A stretch of 64,000 nucleotides of DNA from Larix kaempferi (GCA_027924585.1 BSBM01000636.1:6526001-6590000); one strand, 5' to 3'. Counted from the first letter of the stretch, positions 11,330 through 23,952 are shown. Numbers and translations: made by a program. The notes: generated by a model from the letters alone, not told the origin.

Positions 11330-14300
11330 CCATGGTCTATAAGCTGATAAACATCCCGGGCTTTCCAAAAAAGTAATCCTTCGTGGGATTTCAAGGCCTT
11401 TTTTGAAAGCATATCCGCTTCCTGATTGAAATCACGCCGGATATGCTGGAAAGATATTTGATCGAAAACTTGGATGAAATGGCGAATTTCCTTCATCCTC
11501 GAGGACTTTAGAGTACCCCGCGATCTGTAAATCCATTAAGTTTCTAGATTTTTGCAAAATAAAGCAGAATCCACAAGGCTAGAAGCTCACTTCTAGTATT
11601 GGAGCCAGGTTCGCAATTCATCCATAGTTTGAAACAATAAGAAAAATTTTCCCATATAATGGTCGCTTCCCCACTCAAGTTGGATTTACATCGGGACACA
11701 CCATTAAAAAATGCTTGATATGGAGACTTAGAGAAAACAAGGCCAAAGGGAGAGTATACCTTTTCCTTCAAGGAATACAAACTAGGTTTATAATATTCAA
11801 GGCAAACAACCACTGCTCGAAAACTAATATGAGGAGCAAAAGGAGACTTACCATCAAAGAGGAGCCAATTCCTATATTTCCATATCTCCCATGCGACAAA
11901 ACATGGGAGGTCAGCCCATATTTCATCCTTAGGGTGCCAATGATGAAGACTATATGAGAAAGTTCCACCCTGCCATGAATTAGGAAAATTGAGAGATATT
12001 CTGGTGTTGTTCCAAACCTCCTATGAGAAATAACAATAAACAAACAAATGATCAACCGATTCATCCTCCAAACAACACAAAGGGCATCTATTTAGACCAA
12101 ACACCCCCCCCCCTCATAATGAAATTATCCCAAGTTAGAATGAAATTCTCCAATGCCAACTAGATAAAACATATGATTTTCATAGGAGCATTCCAATTCC
12201 AAGTTGTAGAATGCCACATGTTTGGAGAAATCAATTCCTCTGAGAATAAGGAGTTGTAGGCCTCTTTAGCAGTAACCTGTCCCGATTTATCATTCTAGGA
12301 CCAAATCAATACATCATGCTTATCCGATAATCTTATGTTGATTCTTTTAAGATCCATAATATAAAGATCCCAAACTCGTCCAATAGATCCATAGAGGCCT
12401 AACTGCATAGAGGAGATCCATCCATGAGATCCATTAGCAAGATGAGCCTGTAACGAAATATGATTGAGCGCGAAAAAGCCTCTCGATTTTAGGAAGAAGG
12501 ATAGGTCCCAAGGAAGTTTATATGCCTCAGGGCCACCTACTATAGGATCAGCACCAACCCGTATATGTATGCCATCCCCAGGATTCCAAGCCAACCAGTT
12601 TCCCACCACCTTCACAGATCTAGAAATCCTATTCCAGATATTTGAGGCCCCTTTTAAACAATAGGAACCTTGTTTGAACCACTGAACTGCTGATATATTC
12701 CTGAGATATTTTTCTTTGATAATTCTGCTCCATAGACTGTAAACAACAAAAAGAGCCTGCCATAGGCTTTTAGCAGCTAACACATTAGCAAAGAGAAATA
12801 TATTTTTAAGTTCCCATCCACCCAACTGCTTGGGCTTTGCCAAGTGCATCCAATTAACCAAATGATTTTTTTTCTTATCCCTTCCCCCATACCAGATAAA
12901 GTTGAAACCTCTCCTTCTAATTCCATTAAGTATAGATTTGGGGATTTTATATAGGGATATCTAGTAAACTGCAAGATTTTGTAGGACTGATTTGATAATG
13001 TAATTCTACCACCTAAAGAGAGCAACCTCTAGCTCCAATTGTTAATCCTGCGATCAAATTTTCCCAACAACCACTTCTAGTCTTGAACCATATATTTGTT
13101 AGGTTTATATAAAAATACAGGCATTTCGTACATCATCTAGCGAGCTAAAATTAAAAGGAAAGATCTGACCAATCAAATCCTTGTCTGTATCCTTGATGTC
13201 ATGTTTTAGGAAGAACAATTTCGCGTTGTTAATTTGCATACCAGACACCTTACAGAAAAGGGAAAGATATGTATTCATTGCTTTCCATTCCTCCAGACTA
13301 TCACCACCAAAAAGTAAGACATCATATACGAAAAGTAGATGTGTCACCATAGAGTGTATAGTCACCTTGATCCCTTTAAGTATCCCTTCCAATCTAGCCT
13401 TGATCAAGAGCCTGCTGAGGCCTTCGATGACAAGAAGGAAGAGGAGTGGAGACAATGGGAAACCCTTCCTTAAACCCCTCGATCCTTTAAAAAAGTCTGA
13501 GGGAGTTCCATTTATCAGAATTGCATAATTTACAGAAGAGACACATGCCAAGATCCATCTACTAACTTCCCAAGGAAGGACGATCTTAATTAGTATCAAC
13601 CCATGGAAGGTCCAGTCCACACGATCATAAGCCTTTGCAAGGTCCAATTTAAGAATGAGGTATTTTAAGCGTTTAGTATTTACACTGTGGAAAGCTTCTT
13701 TTGCGACCCCAACTGCATCCAGTATTTTTCTGTTATTAAGAAAACCAAATTGCTTGCATGAAATATATTTTGATAAGCACAACCTTAGTCTGGAGGTAAT
13801 GATTTTTTAGATAACCTTGTAAATCAAGTTGTAGAGTGAAATCGGTCTGAAATCTTTGCAATCGATAGGGAGTGAACTTTTGGGAATAAGGGCTATAAAA
13901 GTTGAGTTAATAGCCCATGAGACCCTGCTTGTAACTCTTGACACTTCCACAACAATTAGAATATCTTGACCCATAATATCAAAGAAGAATAAGAAAAGTT
14001 CGATCATCTAGCCATCTGGACCAGGACCTTTTCATTTAGAAAAAAACTTTAGGACCTCTTCCACTTCCGCAATATCCACAGGCTTGTACATATTATTTCC
14101 TTCCTCTTTTGAGAATAATCTCAGATATTCTTTGATGACTTTGAACTGCTCCAACAATGATGATGTTTGTGGGTCATGGAAAATATTTCCAAAAAAAGTA
14201 GTGGCTTCCCTATGTAAATATTCAAGAGAATATCACATGATCCCATCAAAATATTTGAGCTCCCAAATAGTATTTTCAAGTCTCCTATTCTCTGCAAATT

Positions 14301-15400
14301 TGTGGAAGAATTTGGTATTAGAGTTGCCAGCCTCTATCCAAACCGCCCAACTTTCCCGCCTCCAGGTATCCTCTTCCAATTTTAAAATGTGTAATTTCTT
14401 GTTTTCTAGGTCCATAAGGGAGATCTGATCTGAAGGAGATAGTTGACCAGTGATATTAGTTGAAGTGAGTCTTTCAATCTAGACTTCAATATTTACCAGT
14501 TCCCGTTCCTATTTCAGTTCTTTTTCCTTTTTCCTTTCCCATAGCACCATTCCTTCTTTGAGTAGTTTTAACTTTTGAACTAGCAAATCCATAGCTAATA
14601 AAACAAAAGGGACTACAACCTTAGACCATTCATTCCTTACAAAATTGATATAATCATGATCTGAGAGCCATGCATGATTGAATTTAAAAGGGACTTTTTT
14701 CCAGCGTCCTTCCACCTCAAATTGAAAAATGATCGGTTGATGATCATAAATTCTTGCAGGATCCACCCAAGATCTGTACTTGAAAAAAGTGTCAAATAAA
14801 CCCTCTGACACTAAAAACCTGTCTAAATGCTTCAGGATGGATTCCTGAACACTTCTCCCATTTCTCCAGGTGGGACTCAAAGGCAACGGTTTAATATCAA
14901 TAATATTAGCCGATGAAAACAAATTTGTAAAAAAAGGACCCAACGGATCAATTTTGTTATGGTGACCCCAAACCTCCAAGGCTGCCAAAGTAAGATCAAG
15001 ATCCCCCATTAAGATTAGGTCAGGAAAATTCAAAATATTTTCCGATTGGATGCGTTCCCAAAACCATCTCCTGTCATTATAAGGGCCATAACAGTTGATA
15101 CTATTAATAGCTTTGTTAAGTCTAGCAATTTGGCTTGACAGAAGAATACCGACCGAAGTTCTAAAAGGCTTTAGATTTTCCTTTTGTGGACTCCAAGCTG
15201 CCAAAAGACCCCCGATAGTCCTTTTGCATCAATAGTATAAATCTCCTAGGATGGTTTTAAAGCCATGAAAAAGAGTCTGACTTTCTCACCGCAAGTCATA
15301 GTCTCTTGCAAGCAAACAAGGTCCAGATTAATTAACTCTAGAGATCTCTTTAGGGCTAATTTTTTAGGAATGCCCCCCACTCCACTAATATTTAGAGAGA
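11311..15400 (-). pseudogene. LINE-A copy 2 ORF2 (endonuclease-RT-RNase H), broken
   Basis: Minus-strand order: endonuclease about 15400-14700 (CLQETM; GDLD for GDxN; LDRFLVS; YDHQPIIF), reverse transcriptase 14007-13105 (IALIPKS, FRPISLYN, LAKAYDRVDW, GLRKGFPLSPLL, and FVYD in place of FADD), C-terminal region 12861-12295 (LGGWELKN, IKEKYL), zinc-binding segment about 12100-12030 (CPLCCLEDESVDHLFVYC), RNase H about 11740-11311 (FNG for FDG, but NTRSELLALW intact, and NQEADMLSK). The reading is broken by several stops and shifts. The altered FADD box and the first RNase H Asp to Asn change indicate loss of both activities. Confidence 0.88.
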
Positions 15401-17351
15401 AAAAAAATCATTTTTTAACCTTGACGAGGGATTTAACATCTCTAAGAGCCCTAGAGTCCGAAGGATGTGAAATCACCACCGATTCCACTAAATTGACCTC
15501 AGGAGAAATACCTTTACCCTTTTTTGTCTTATTTTTCCTAGCACCTTGAGTTTTAATTGGGGAGAAATTGATGTCAATCCCCCCCCTTTTGGTCCCCTTA
15601 TCCAGTTTCTTATGAGATATGGGACCCACATGGGAGGACTGAGGATTATTCTGGTCATGGGGGATTTCCTCTTGAATGAAAACCTTGTTTCCAATATAAG
15701 ACAAGATAGGATCCCTCTTTGTAACCTCACAGAAGGAAGGAATATGTATATTGGGATTTTGTCCCGATGCCTACAAAATATCCATTTTTTCTAAGTCATC
15801 CACAATAGGCAGTTCTGAGATAATATCCACTGACTCTGAGGTGGAAGAGTTGTTTGAGACTAACACAGTTTTGTCCTCCGAAAGTGAGATATTTCCAACA
15901 CCTACAAGATGAACCATCACCCCCCTTTCTAGAAGAAGAATAGGGGATGTGTCATCTGAAACAAACCCCACAAGGATCAATGAAGGCTCCTTACTAATAC
16001 CCTAAGAAGATTCCAAAGAGGAAGTAGGGAGGCAATCAACCCTAAGACCCCCGCTAGACTCATATTTGAAATCAAGGGTTTTTATAAATTCTTTTTCCAA
16101 ATGAGATAGAGAATTATAAAAAGCGGGGTCATTTAATTTGATCTTACCAATTAAGTGAGATCCCGAGCCTGAAGAGTCCGACGTGGAAGGATGAGGCAGA
16201 GAAGTAAATGGAGTCGATGCCAAATTCCCATATGGCTCAGAGCTATCATCCGAAGACCAAATAACATCATCTTCCTCAGAGCCATCACTCGCCGAAGAGG
16301 AGAGAGGAGCCGTGCATTTCCACCAAAGATGACCAACTTCCTTACAAGAAGAGCATCTGAATGAGATTCCTTCATAGTCGATCATTTGAGTGTAGGTTCT
16401 TTCCCGCCAATCAATATTCATATTATCAATCAGACACTTAGAGATATCGACTTCTACAAGCATACGGCCAACCCTCTTGTCCACACCTTTCAAAACCGAT
16501 TCACTGACATTGAGAAATTGACCCATCCTATTGCCAACTACTTCAAATGCCTCCTTATTCCACATCTCGAGTGGAAAGCCCAGCAATGACACCCAAAAAT
16601 TGCGATAGCGGATAAGTTCTCTCTCTGGGTCGAAATCCCTATGCCACTTCTTCAACATGAGGCTGCCCCCATCTTTAAGCCACAAAATTTGAAAAAAAAA
16701 AAGAGCATGAGCCTCCTGCTGAAACCTAAACCCATACCAACCCTTTGGGAGAATGGAAACCTCAGGGAAATAACCCCACAAATGACCCCAAGCATGATCT
16801 ACCCAATGCATTATTTCCTTTTTATTCATTGCCTTATAGATGAGTTTTCACACCAGCACGGTCATACAGTAGTCAACTATCTCTTCTAGGCCAATGTCTC
16901 GCCCTAGTGTCATTATCTGCTCCCCAAAACGATATTTCCACCTCCTTTGCTTTTTGTTTGCTACCTTGCATGATGTAGGGAAATCAGTTACCCAACTATT
17001 TTCCGGCTGACCTCTAGCCCTTCTTCCTAAGAGTTTCTGAGAGGTTTTCGACGACGTAGCTACAACTCCAGCACCGTACCCGACCAATTTAGTGCCCTGG
17101 ATCACTAATGGTTTGGAGAAGCCCACGTCCACCACACCATGAAATAGTTCCTTACCCTATAGCGATAGAGTAGGTTGAGTTTTTACAGTTGTGTCTATTA
17201 CCCCCATTATGGAGGCAAGTACCTTCACCTGATGCATATCCTGGGAAACTTCGTCTAGCATCATACAACCGTGATCTTCCAGCCATTTTTCAAGTTCCGA
17301 CGATGCCATTTGTCGCACCCCAGACGACACCTGGCCCTCGACTGGTGCCAC
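15400..17351 (-). pseudogene. LINE-A copy 2 ORF1 (gag-like, zinc knuckle)
   Basis: Frames run from ATG 17351 (MAPVEGQVSSG...) through 17135-16848 (basic, RRARGQ, KKQRRWK) into the long frame 16829-16002. This last piece carries the DUF4283-like block of plant LINE ORF1 proteins (HWVDHAWG, WLKDGGSLML, FWVSLLGFP, MLVEVDI, IDWRER) followed by an intact knuckle C-x2-C-x4-H-x4-C at 16355-16314 (RCSSCKEVGHLWWKC). The tail to about 15408 is polar and basic (KKNKTKKGK). Four pieces in different frames show it is broken, but the DUF4283-knuckle core is open for 275 codons, the best preserved LINE protein in the window. Confidence 0.85.
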
Positions 17352-17706
17352 GTGATTCCCCCAGATGCCGCGTGCATATCATCCATTTCCAAAGTCTAAA
17401 AAAGGCTAGAAACTCTCAGGGAGTTAGAATATCAACCACTTGACGATATCCAGGAAGAAGACATCAACAAGACAACTGAAAACATAAAAAATGTGTGATG
17501 ATCCCACGTCACCCAGAGAATATCGCTTCTCCTAACACCCCCCAAAACAACATTCCCACAAAGCATTCCCCAAATAGAAAAATAGCCTTAACACTTATCT
17601 ACTGCAGCTCACTCGCCCCAGGCTGAGGATACAGGAGACACAAAAATTTAACCTTCTACCTATATGTGTCTACAAAACCCTAGATCCTACACCATCTTCC
17701 ATAAAA

Positions 17707-17718
17707 TAATATAGAGGG
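17707..17718. repeat. TSD of LINE-A copy 2 (5' side of the element)
   Basis: TAATATAGAGGG, exact partner of 10691-10702. Confidence 0.85.
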
Positions 17719-18060
17719 TAAAAATGATTGATTCAAAAAGATAATATTTGTTAAGATTTTGTAAATGGGATAGAAAGCTAAATAAATTTGATTATTATAG
17801 AAAAATCTATATATTTTACAAATGAAATATAAATTTAAATAAACTTGATTATATGGAAAAATCCATATATAATTATACTTAATTTAGTTTGAATTCCACA
17901 TTTTCACCTATATACACAACACATAATATACTCAATATTAAATAGATTATTCAAATTTATAAAAAAAATTACAAAAACATATTTAATTAATTTTTCTTAA
18001 AATCAATCAATCATTATAACAAATTATGTTATTAATATTAATTGCATTTATTTTTGACGC
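17719..18060. repeat. AT-rich dispersed repeat arm, copy 1 (right part)
   Basis: Continues the arm interrupted by LINE-A copy 2. It matches about 26670-27090 (GATAATATTTGTTAAGRTTTTG, CCACATTTTC, ATTAATATTAA). The match fades out near 18060. Confidence 0.65.
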
Positions 18061-18242
18061 ATACCATTATACTTAAAAACTCACGAGAACAAGTCAAGGA
18101 AAATGGGGAGTATTCATGTTAGAAACATAAAAATATCTTAACTACATGCCTAATAATCACGAGTTAGAAAGGTAGTCTAAAACTTGATGTAAGTTCTAAG
18201 ATTAAATATGTTTTATGGACTTTTATTTATTGACTAAAATAT

Positions 18243-18450
18243 TGTTAGAATCCTACGGGAGTTTTGTAAATAAATAATTATGATTTCAGGGAAGCCAAAG
18301 AAATTTGGAGACTCTAATGGATCACTTGGAACCGAATACCAAAAGACACATAAACTGTGTATAAATTGAATGTTTGGTGAATGGAATAATACAATTTCAG
18401 GAGTTAATTTGGTGAATGGAATAATACAATTTCGGGAGATAATACCTACA
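18243..18450 (+). repeat. putative 5' LTR of copia 1
   Basis: Begins TGTTAGAATC and ends CTACA, one base before the primer-binding site, so it has the TG...CA form of an LTR. It includes a tandem copy of TTGGTGAATGGAATAATACA (about 18373 and 18409, 36-bp period). No 3' partner exists because the element is truncated, so the left edge is a guess from the TG and the typical copia LTR start. Confidence 0.45.
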
Positions 18451-18451
18451 A

Positions 18452-18462
18452 TGGTATCAGAG
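18452..18462 (+). other. primer-binding site of copia 1
   Basis: TGGTATCAGAG is the complement of the 3' end of initiator methionine tRNA, the usual primer of plant copia elements. It lies one base after a CA, as expected for an LTR end. Confidence 0.82.
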
Positions 18463-18616
18463 TTGATGCATAACTCATGTTCTATCATTGTTGTGCAGGT
18501 CAGATTGCCCATTTTTAGCTCTGTGTTCTTCCTTGGGCTTTTAGGCCTGCCCTCTGAGCCTTCTTGGCCATGCGTTCTTCTGCGTCCTCTCATAATTGTT
18601 TTGAGAATTGTCTTGT

Positions 18617-18888
18617 GTGCACTTGAGTGGGCCTAATGGTTAAGAACATGTGTTATCTCTGTGGAGGTCACAGGTTCAAAACCGGCGGGGGTAGGGTTGC
18701 TCATTGGCCCCTTGTGACAAGGCTCAAAGGGTAGGCGACCCTTGGGATAGAGGCTCACCCCGGTGGACTTCGTGGCGTCTCGGCCCCTCTTGAGTCACAA
18801 GAGACTTACCCCGGTGGGCTTCGTGATGTCTCGACCCCTGTTGAGTCACAAGTTACTGGTATATCTGGCTTGCAGGCCTCTTTTTTAA
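18617..18888 (+). mobile_element. tRNA-derived SINE inside the copia 1 leader
   Basis: An A-box-like TGGGCCTAATGGT (18628-18640) and a B-box-like GGTTCAAAACC (18673-18683) are spaced as in tRNA genes. The body is far more GC-rich than its surroundings. It contains a tandem repeat built on CCCCGGTGGRCTTCGTG followed by TTGAGTCACAAG (about 18758 and 18810), and it ends near an oligo-T run. No functional tRNA fold follows the B box, so this is a SINE and not a tRNA gene. I could not define TSDs, so the ends are approximate. Confidence 0.62.
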
Positions 18889-19728
18889 TCCATGTGAGAT
18901 ACCTCGACGGAGGAGAGTTCGCTGTATGACCTACCTGCCTGCCTCTGCGTGAAGACTCTTCCTTTTTTGAAATGACTTCGAGTATCACTACAACTTCAAG
19001 TCTCCTTTTGTGTGAATACTTATGACTCGTGAATCTTAACATTCATGGAAGCTGTGAGCGTAGAAGAAGTATTGGATCATCCATTACCTGGTCTGTGCAC
19101 AACATCTCTTCATCCTACAACTGCGTGCTAGATACCAGAAGAAGCAAGAGGAGATATCTCAGAAATATGAGGACCGTCAGTACCACTTAGAAGAAGATCT
19201 AAACTTCATAAGTTTATGTGAACATAGTATGAGCCGCAGATGTTGGTGAGACATCAACATTGGTGAACAATCCAACATGTTGGTGGATACCACGACCTGG
19301 AGTTGTAATTTGAGTCTGCAACTCTATGGAGGTAACAATTTTCAGAGATTTCTAGTACAAACCCGAATTTTTGCGGAGAAATACTATTAAAGTATAGTGA
19401 AGAATATGAAAAAAAATTGTATACTCTGTAATTATTTGAGCTATATTATTAGCCATAATTTAAGATTGCTACGACTATATCATTGCAATTTCCTTGTGAG
19501 GGTAAGGCTAATTTTGAGAATCATTGTGAGAGGGAGAGACTCTATGTACTTGTGAAAACCATTCTATTTGAGAGGAGAAAATTTGTATGTAATAGTGTTG
19601 CAAATGAGAGCACTGCAGAATTGAATAGAGAGATGTTGTATTAAAAATTGTAATTTGTAAGTAAAGGAGCAGAAATTTAAACCTACATCTTATATTTTTA
19701 AAGCATTATATAAGTTGCAGGTTCCAGA
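18889..19728 (+). other. copia 1 leader, non-coding
   Basis: About 840 bp between the SINE and the gag start. It has purine-rich stretches (GAGAGGGAGAGAC) and many stops. No conserved protein or RNA was recognised; it is unusually long for a copia untranslated leader. Confidence 0.45.
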
Positions 19729-20560
19729 TTGAAGAAGATGCATTCTATTGCATCTGTAGTTGGTGTGACTCTCACCAGCAAAGACAAATTTCCACAATGG
19801 TGGAGGAAGACCAAGGCTACATACGTCTACAATGACTTGTGGGACGACATTTGCGAACGAAAGACCACTCTCACCAAAGAAGGCACTGTCATCACTTCAA
19901 CTCCAAAGCCTCCAACATCAGAAAAAGAGCTTGCTATTTGGAAGTCCAAAGACAAGAAAGCTTTAGCCATGATTTCTGCCACTATCAGTGAAGAGATGAG
20001 CCAAAATATTCTTCCTGCAAAGTGATGTTATGAAGCTTTAAAAACTCTAAACTATTTGTATGACTCACACTCTAAAATTGAAGTGATCCAATTACTATTA
20101 AAGCTATTCAATCTGGAAGTAAAAGATAATGACCGCATGTTGGTTGCATATGAGATCAAAGCAATCATGCACATGATTCAAGCCTATGGTATGAAAGGAG
20201 ACCTTCCACTTTCAGCATTTGTAAAGTCTCTTTATCCTACTCACTCAAACTATCTTGAATCCTTGCAAACAAGCGACAAGTTCAAAAATCTCACTTTTGA
20301 CATCCTAGTAGAGAATATTGCAGACAGAGAAAAAGATTTTGGAAAGAAGAAAAATGAGAGTACTGCAGAATCTCTTTTCTTTGATCAGAAAGCAAATAAC
20401 AATCCTAAAGACTCTTCCAAGGGTGATATCAGCAAAAGAGGTAGGGGAAGAAGCAATTTCATAGGAAGAGGAGGAAGAAACAACTCTAGTAGAAGATCAT
20501 ATCTGAAGTGCAAGCACTGTGGAAAGACTGGACATGAAGCAGATTAGTGTTGGGTCTATT
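19729..20560 (+). pseudogene. copia 1 gag
   Basis: Starts at ATG 19735 or just upstream (MKKMHSIAS...). The first part (19729-20025) has the short N-terminal gag block; a TGA separates it from 20056-20547, which holds the UBN2-type gag fold (YEIKAIMHMI, DILVENIADREKDF) and a Gly/Arg-rich stretch (GRGRSNFIGRGGR). The zinc knuckle reads C-KH-C-GKTG-H-EAD-stop-C, a TAG just before the last Cys. Gag packages element RNA into virus-like particles; this copy cannot be made full length. Confidence 0.82.
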
Positions 20561-20689
20561 GGGACTCCATCAAAGGTAGACATAATCAGAATAAATAAGA
20601 TAAGAATAAAAACCAAGAGGGTGGTAAACTCCTAATTCTTCTCATTGTATTGTTGCACAGTGTAATATTGGAATTAATGAAATATCTTC

Positions 20690-23600
20690 TCTTTCATCTT
20701 ACAAAGATTGTTGGCTGCTTGATGCTGGTGCAACATCTCATACGACTTTTAGAAAAGATTTATTTGAAGAACTGAACGGCATTGCAAATGGCATAGTGTA
20801 CTTTGCAGATAAATCGAGCCTCAAACCATAGGGAATTCACTCAATCGAGCTTAAGTTGTCTGGATTCCCTGATTTCATATTAAAGAATGTTCTCTATCTT
20901 CCAGAGTTGTAGAGAAGCTTGTCATCCTTAGTGTAGATTTGACAGTAAGGCCATTCCATCCACATCTTCGATGGGATTGTAGAGATAAGAAAATCCTCTG
21001 ACAACAAGGTCATCATGACTGGTTATGAATATGGACAATTGTTGAAGTTGAGAGGCTCTTCTGTAAGAGTTCAAAACTTTGTCTATCTCTCTCTGCATGA
21101 AGAAGGTAATATGTCATCCACTTTACTATGGCATGCTAGATTTGGTCATCTAAATTATAATAGTCTTAGATTGTTAAGAAAGAATGGTGTATTTGGTTTG
21201 TCCACCATTCTTAAGAAAAAGAACAAACATGATGCATGCATACTAGGCAAACATAGTAAGCAACCATTTCAAGAGCCTAAATTTAGAGCATGTAGACAGT
21301 TAGAGCTGGTTCACTCTAACTTATGTGGCCCCATGCCAATTCCTTCTGCAAATGGTAATAGGTACATTATGAGTTTTGTTGATGACTATAGTAGAATGTG
21401 TTGGGTATACCTGTTGAAGACAAAATCTGAAGCATTTCAAACTTTCAAGAAGTTTCATGCATTGATAGAAAATCAAACACAAGCACATATTGGTACATTC
21501 AGATCTGATAATGGTAAAGAATATACATCTAAGGCATTTAAAGACTATCTTTGCAAACATGGAATTACACATCAAACTTCAGTTCCATACAATCCCCAAC
21601 AAAACGGTGTAGCATAAAGGACGAATAGAACCTTAATGAATACAACACGCTCAATGATGTTTTTCAAGAATGTGAATCTAATCTTTTGGGGTGATGCAAT
21701 ACTATGTGCAACATATTTGAGAAATAGAAGTCCTTCCCATGTTCTTGAAGATAAGAATCCACATTAAATGTGGTTTGGCCACCTTCCTTCGGTTAGGCAT
21801 CTCAGGGTTTTTTGTTCCACCTGCTATGCCTTAATACCAAAGAAGCAAAGAAACAAGCTTGGTGCTAGAAGCAGAAGATGCATTTTATTGGGGTACTCAT
21901 AAACTTCCAAGGAATATCGCCTTTATGATGAGGTAAACAAGAAGTTTGTTGTTTCCAGAGATGTCATTTTTCTTGAAACTAATAAAAATGACTAGTCTAT
22001 TGAAAGACAACATGATCGTCTTGAGAGGTTTTCTCATCTAAAGACATATTATAAATGTAATAATGAAATTCCACATCTTGAAGGGGGTATCCCTATCTTG
22101 GATCAATCCATGGAATTTCCATTTGAAGCAACACTGACACCCCCTCATGAAGAAAATGATGAAGAAGAAGTTCCTGCCACATCAACTGAACAAGAGACTC
22201 AACTAGATGATGTGATCGAGAGGATTGGAAGATTGAACCTTAAAGAGAATTATGCACCACCAGTTGATCAAACTGGACCATCAAGGAAGATTCTGAAATG
22301 GGCCACAAACCTGAACCATCAAGGAAGATTCCGAAATGGGACACAAACCTGAACCATCAAGGAAGATTCCAAAATGGGCCACAAAGACACTTGAAAGTGT
22401 CCATGCAGATGAAGTAGGAAAGATGGGAACATGAAGCTCAACCAGACAAGAAAATGGAGGAAATGCAGAGAACTCAGGTGATGACATGGATGTCTCATTT
22501 GATTGTGAATTGAATTTTTCTGCTAACTTTGAACCAACTTCCTTTGAAGAGGCTGCTACTCGTGATGAGTGGAAAAAAGCCATGCAGTATGAGTATGATG
22601 CACTCATAAAGAATGGAACATGGAAGCTAGTTGACCCTCCAATCGGAACCAAACCAATTGGAAGCAAGTGGGTATACACGAACAAATACAAATTAGATAG
22701 ATCACTTGAAAAGCACAATGCAAGACTCATGGAAAAAGGCTATGCACATAAAGAAGGAATTGACTATGAAGAGATGTTCTCTCCCACAGCAAAATGGGGC
22801 ACCATCCATACTATACTTTCCTTGGCTGCACAAAATGGTTGGAAAGTTCATCAAATGGATGTAAAGACAACATTCTTGAATGGAGACTTGAAAGAAAATG
22901 TCTTCATGTATCAACCAGAAGGTTTTGTTGTGAAGAGACAAGAACCCAGGGTATGCAAACTTGTCAAGTCCTTGTATGGCCTGAAGCAAGCACCTCGAGC
23001 ATGGTATGAAAAGCTAACCGAGCATATTCTAAAGATGAATTTCAAGCATTATAATTTTGATGACGCAACATTGTTTGTAAAGAAAGTTGGAAGATCTGTT
23101 GTGTTTCTTGTAGTATATGTGGATGATCTTTTGATGACAGGGAACAATGCAAGCTATATAGCATCCATAAAGAAAGACTTAAAGAAAGGCTTTGAAATTA
23201 ATGATCTGGGACATCTTCACTACTACTTAGGAATTGAAGTGACTCAACATCCTAAGTACAGATTCATTTCTCATAAAAAGTATATTGGAGAACTGTTGAA
23301 CAGATTTGGCATGACAGACTGCAACTCGCTTTCAACTCCAATGGAAGAAAAGCTAAAGCTCACATCAAGTGAAGGAAAATAATTTGAGGATGCAACCAAT
23401 TACCAACAGCTTGTAGGAAGCCTTATCTACTTTACTACCACCAGACCGGATATTTCTTATGTTGTTAGCATTCTTTCACGGTTCATGCACAAACTTTGTG
23501 AAGGGCATTGGCCTGCAGCAAAGAGAGTTCTAAGATACTTGAAAGGGACTCAAGACTTTGGACTCAAGTATTCTTAGGTGGATGACTTCAAACTTACTGG

Positions 23601-23787
23601 GTACTCTAATTTAGACTTCGATGGTGACAAAGAAACAGGAGTGTCCACCTCTGGATACACAATGAGTCTTGGATCAACAACTGTCTCTTGGAGATCAAAC
23701 AAACAATAAGTTCCAGTAGATTCGACAACAGAGGAAAAATATGTCGCTGTTGTAGAAGCAACCAAAGAGGTTTCGTGTGTTTTATGA
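20690..23787 (+). pseudogene. copia 1 pol (protease, integrase, RT, RNase H)
   Basis: Protease core is DAGATSHT near 20730 (DSGAS in active families). Integrase lies at 21015-21617 with the HARFGHL zinc region, but a Cys of the CxxC is missing (DACILGK). The first catalytic Asp is Asn (VHSNLCGP), RSDNGKE is kept, and the catalytic Glu codon is TAA at the end of that frame (QQNGVA-stop). The RT frame 22486-23382 is open for 298 codons and keeps the YVDDLL active site at 23116-23133. RNase H (about 23383-23787) has stops, and its first Asp is Asn (TGYSNLDF). The mutations are scattered point changes, consistent with old age. Confidence 0.88.
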
Positions 23788-23850
23788 GGAGGTGAGATCG
23801 AAATTGACCTAGCCAAAGTGGAGGTCATCATAAAGTGGCCCACTTATTTG
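23788..23850 (+). pseudogene. scrap of Ty3/gypsy reverse transcriptase
   Basis: Reads GGEIEIDLAKVEVIIKWP, close to the I-x-x-D-P-x-K-V-E-x-I-x-x-W-P segment at the end of gypsy RT, just before the RNase H. It follows directly on copia RNase H codons and is unlike them. Only about 20 residues support the call. Confidence 0.5.
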
Positions 23851-23952
23851 ATGAGGGGTCTAAAGTCTGGTTTTGCAATAAATTCCTCTTTCTTTGGTTG
23901 GGTTATTACACAAGGAGATTGGGAAAAACTTGGTGAAGGTGGAGGGATTTCA

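Larger units (their letters stand above)
10703..17706 (-). mobile_element. LINE-A copy 2, full-length L1-type retrotransposon (dead)
   Basis: A 7.0-kb minus-strand LINE between exact 12-bp TSDs, with its oligo-A tail (as TTTTTTT) at about 10705. ORF1 is at about 17351-15400 and ORF2 at about 15400-11311. It matches LINE-A copy 1 in both ORFs. It interrupts an AT-rich repeat whose uninterrupted relative is at about 26600-26680, so an empty site for comparison exists in the same window. All ORFs contain stops or shifts. Confidence 0.93.
18243..23787 (+). mobile_element. copia 1, Ty1/copia retrotransposon lacking its 3' end
   Basis: Order is LTR, PBS, a long leader with a SINE in it, gag, protease, integrase, reverse transcriptase, RNase H: the Ty1/copia order. 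The element stops inside RNase H at about 23787, where sequence of gypsy type and then LINE-B begins; PPT and 3' LTR are absent. Many in-frame stops make it inactive. Confidence 0.85.

Noticed and set aside
18617-18700. Functional tRNA gene
   Set aside because: A and B boxes are present, but no cloverleaf with matching acceptor arms can be drawn and the sequence continues into a SINE body.
22281-22989. Minus-strand ORFs opposite copia RT
   Set aside because: They are antisense shadows of the well-supported plus-strand RT frame.
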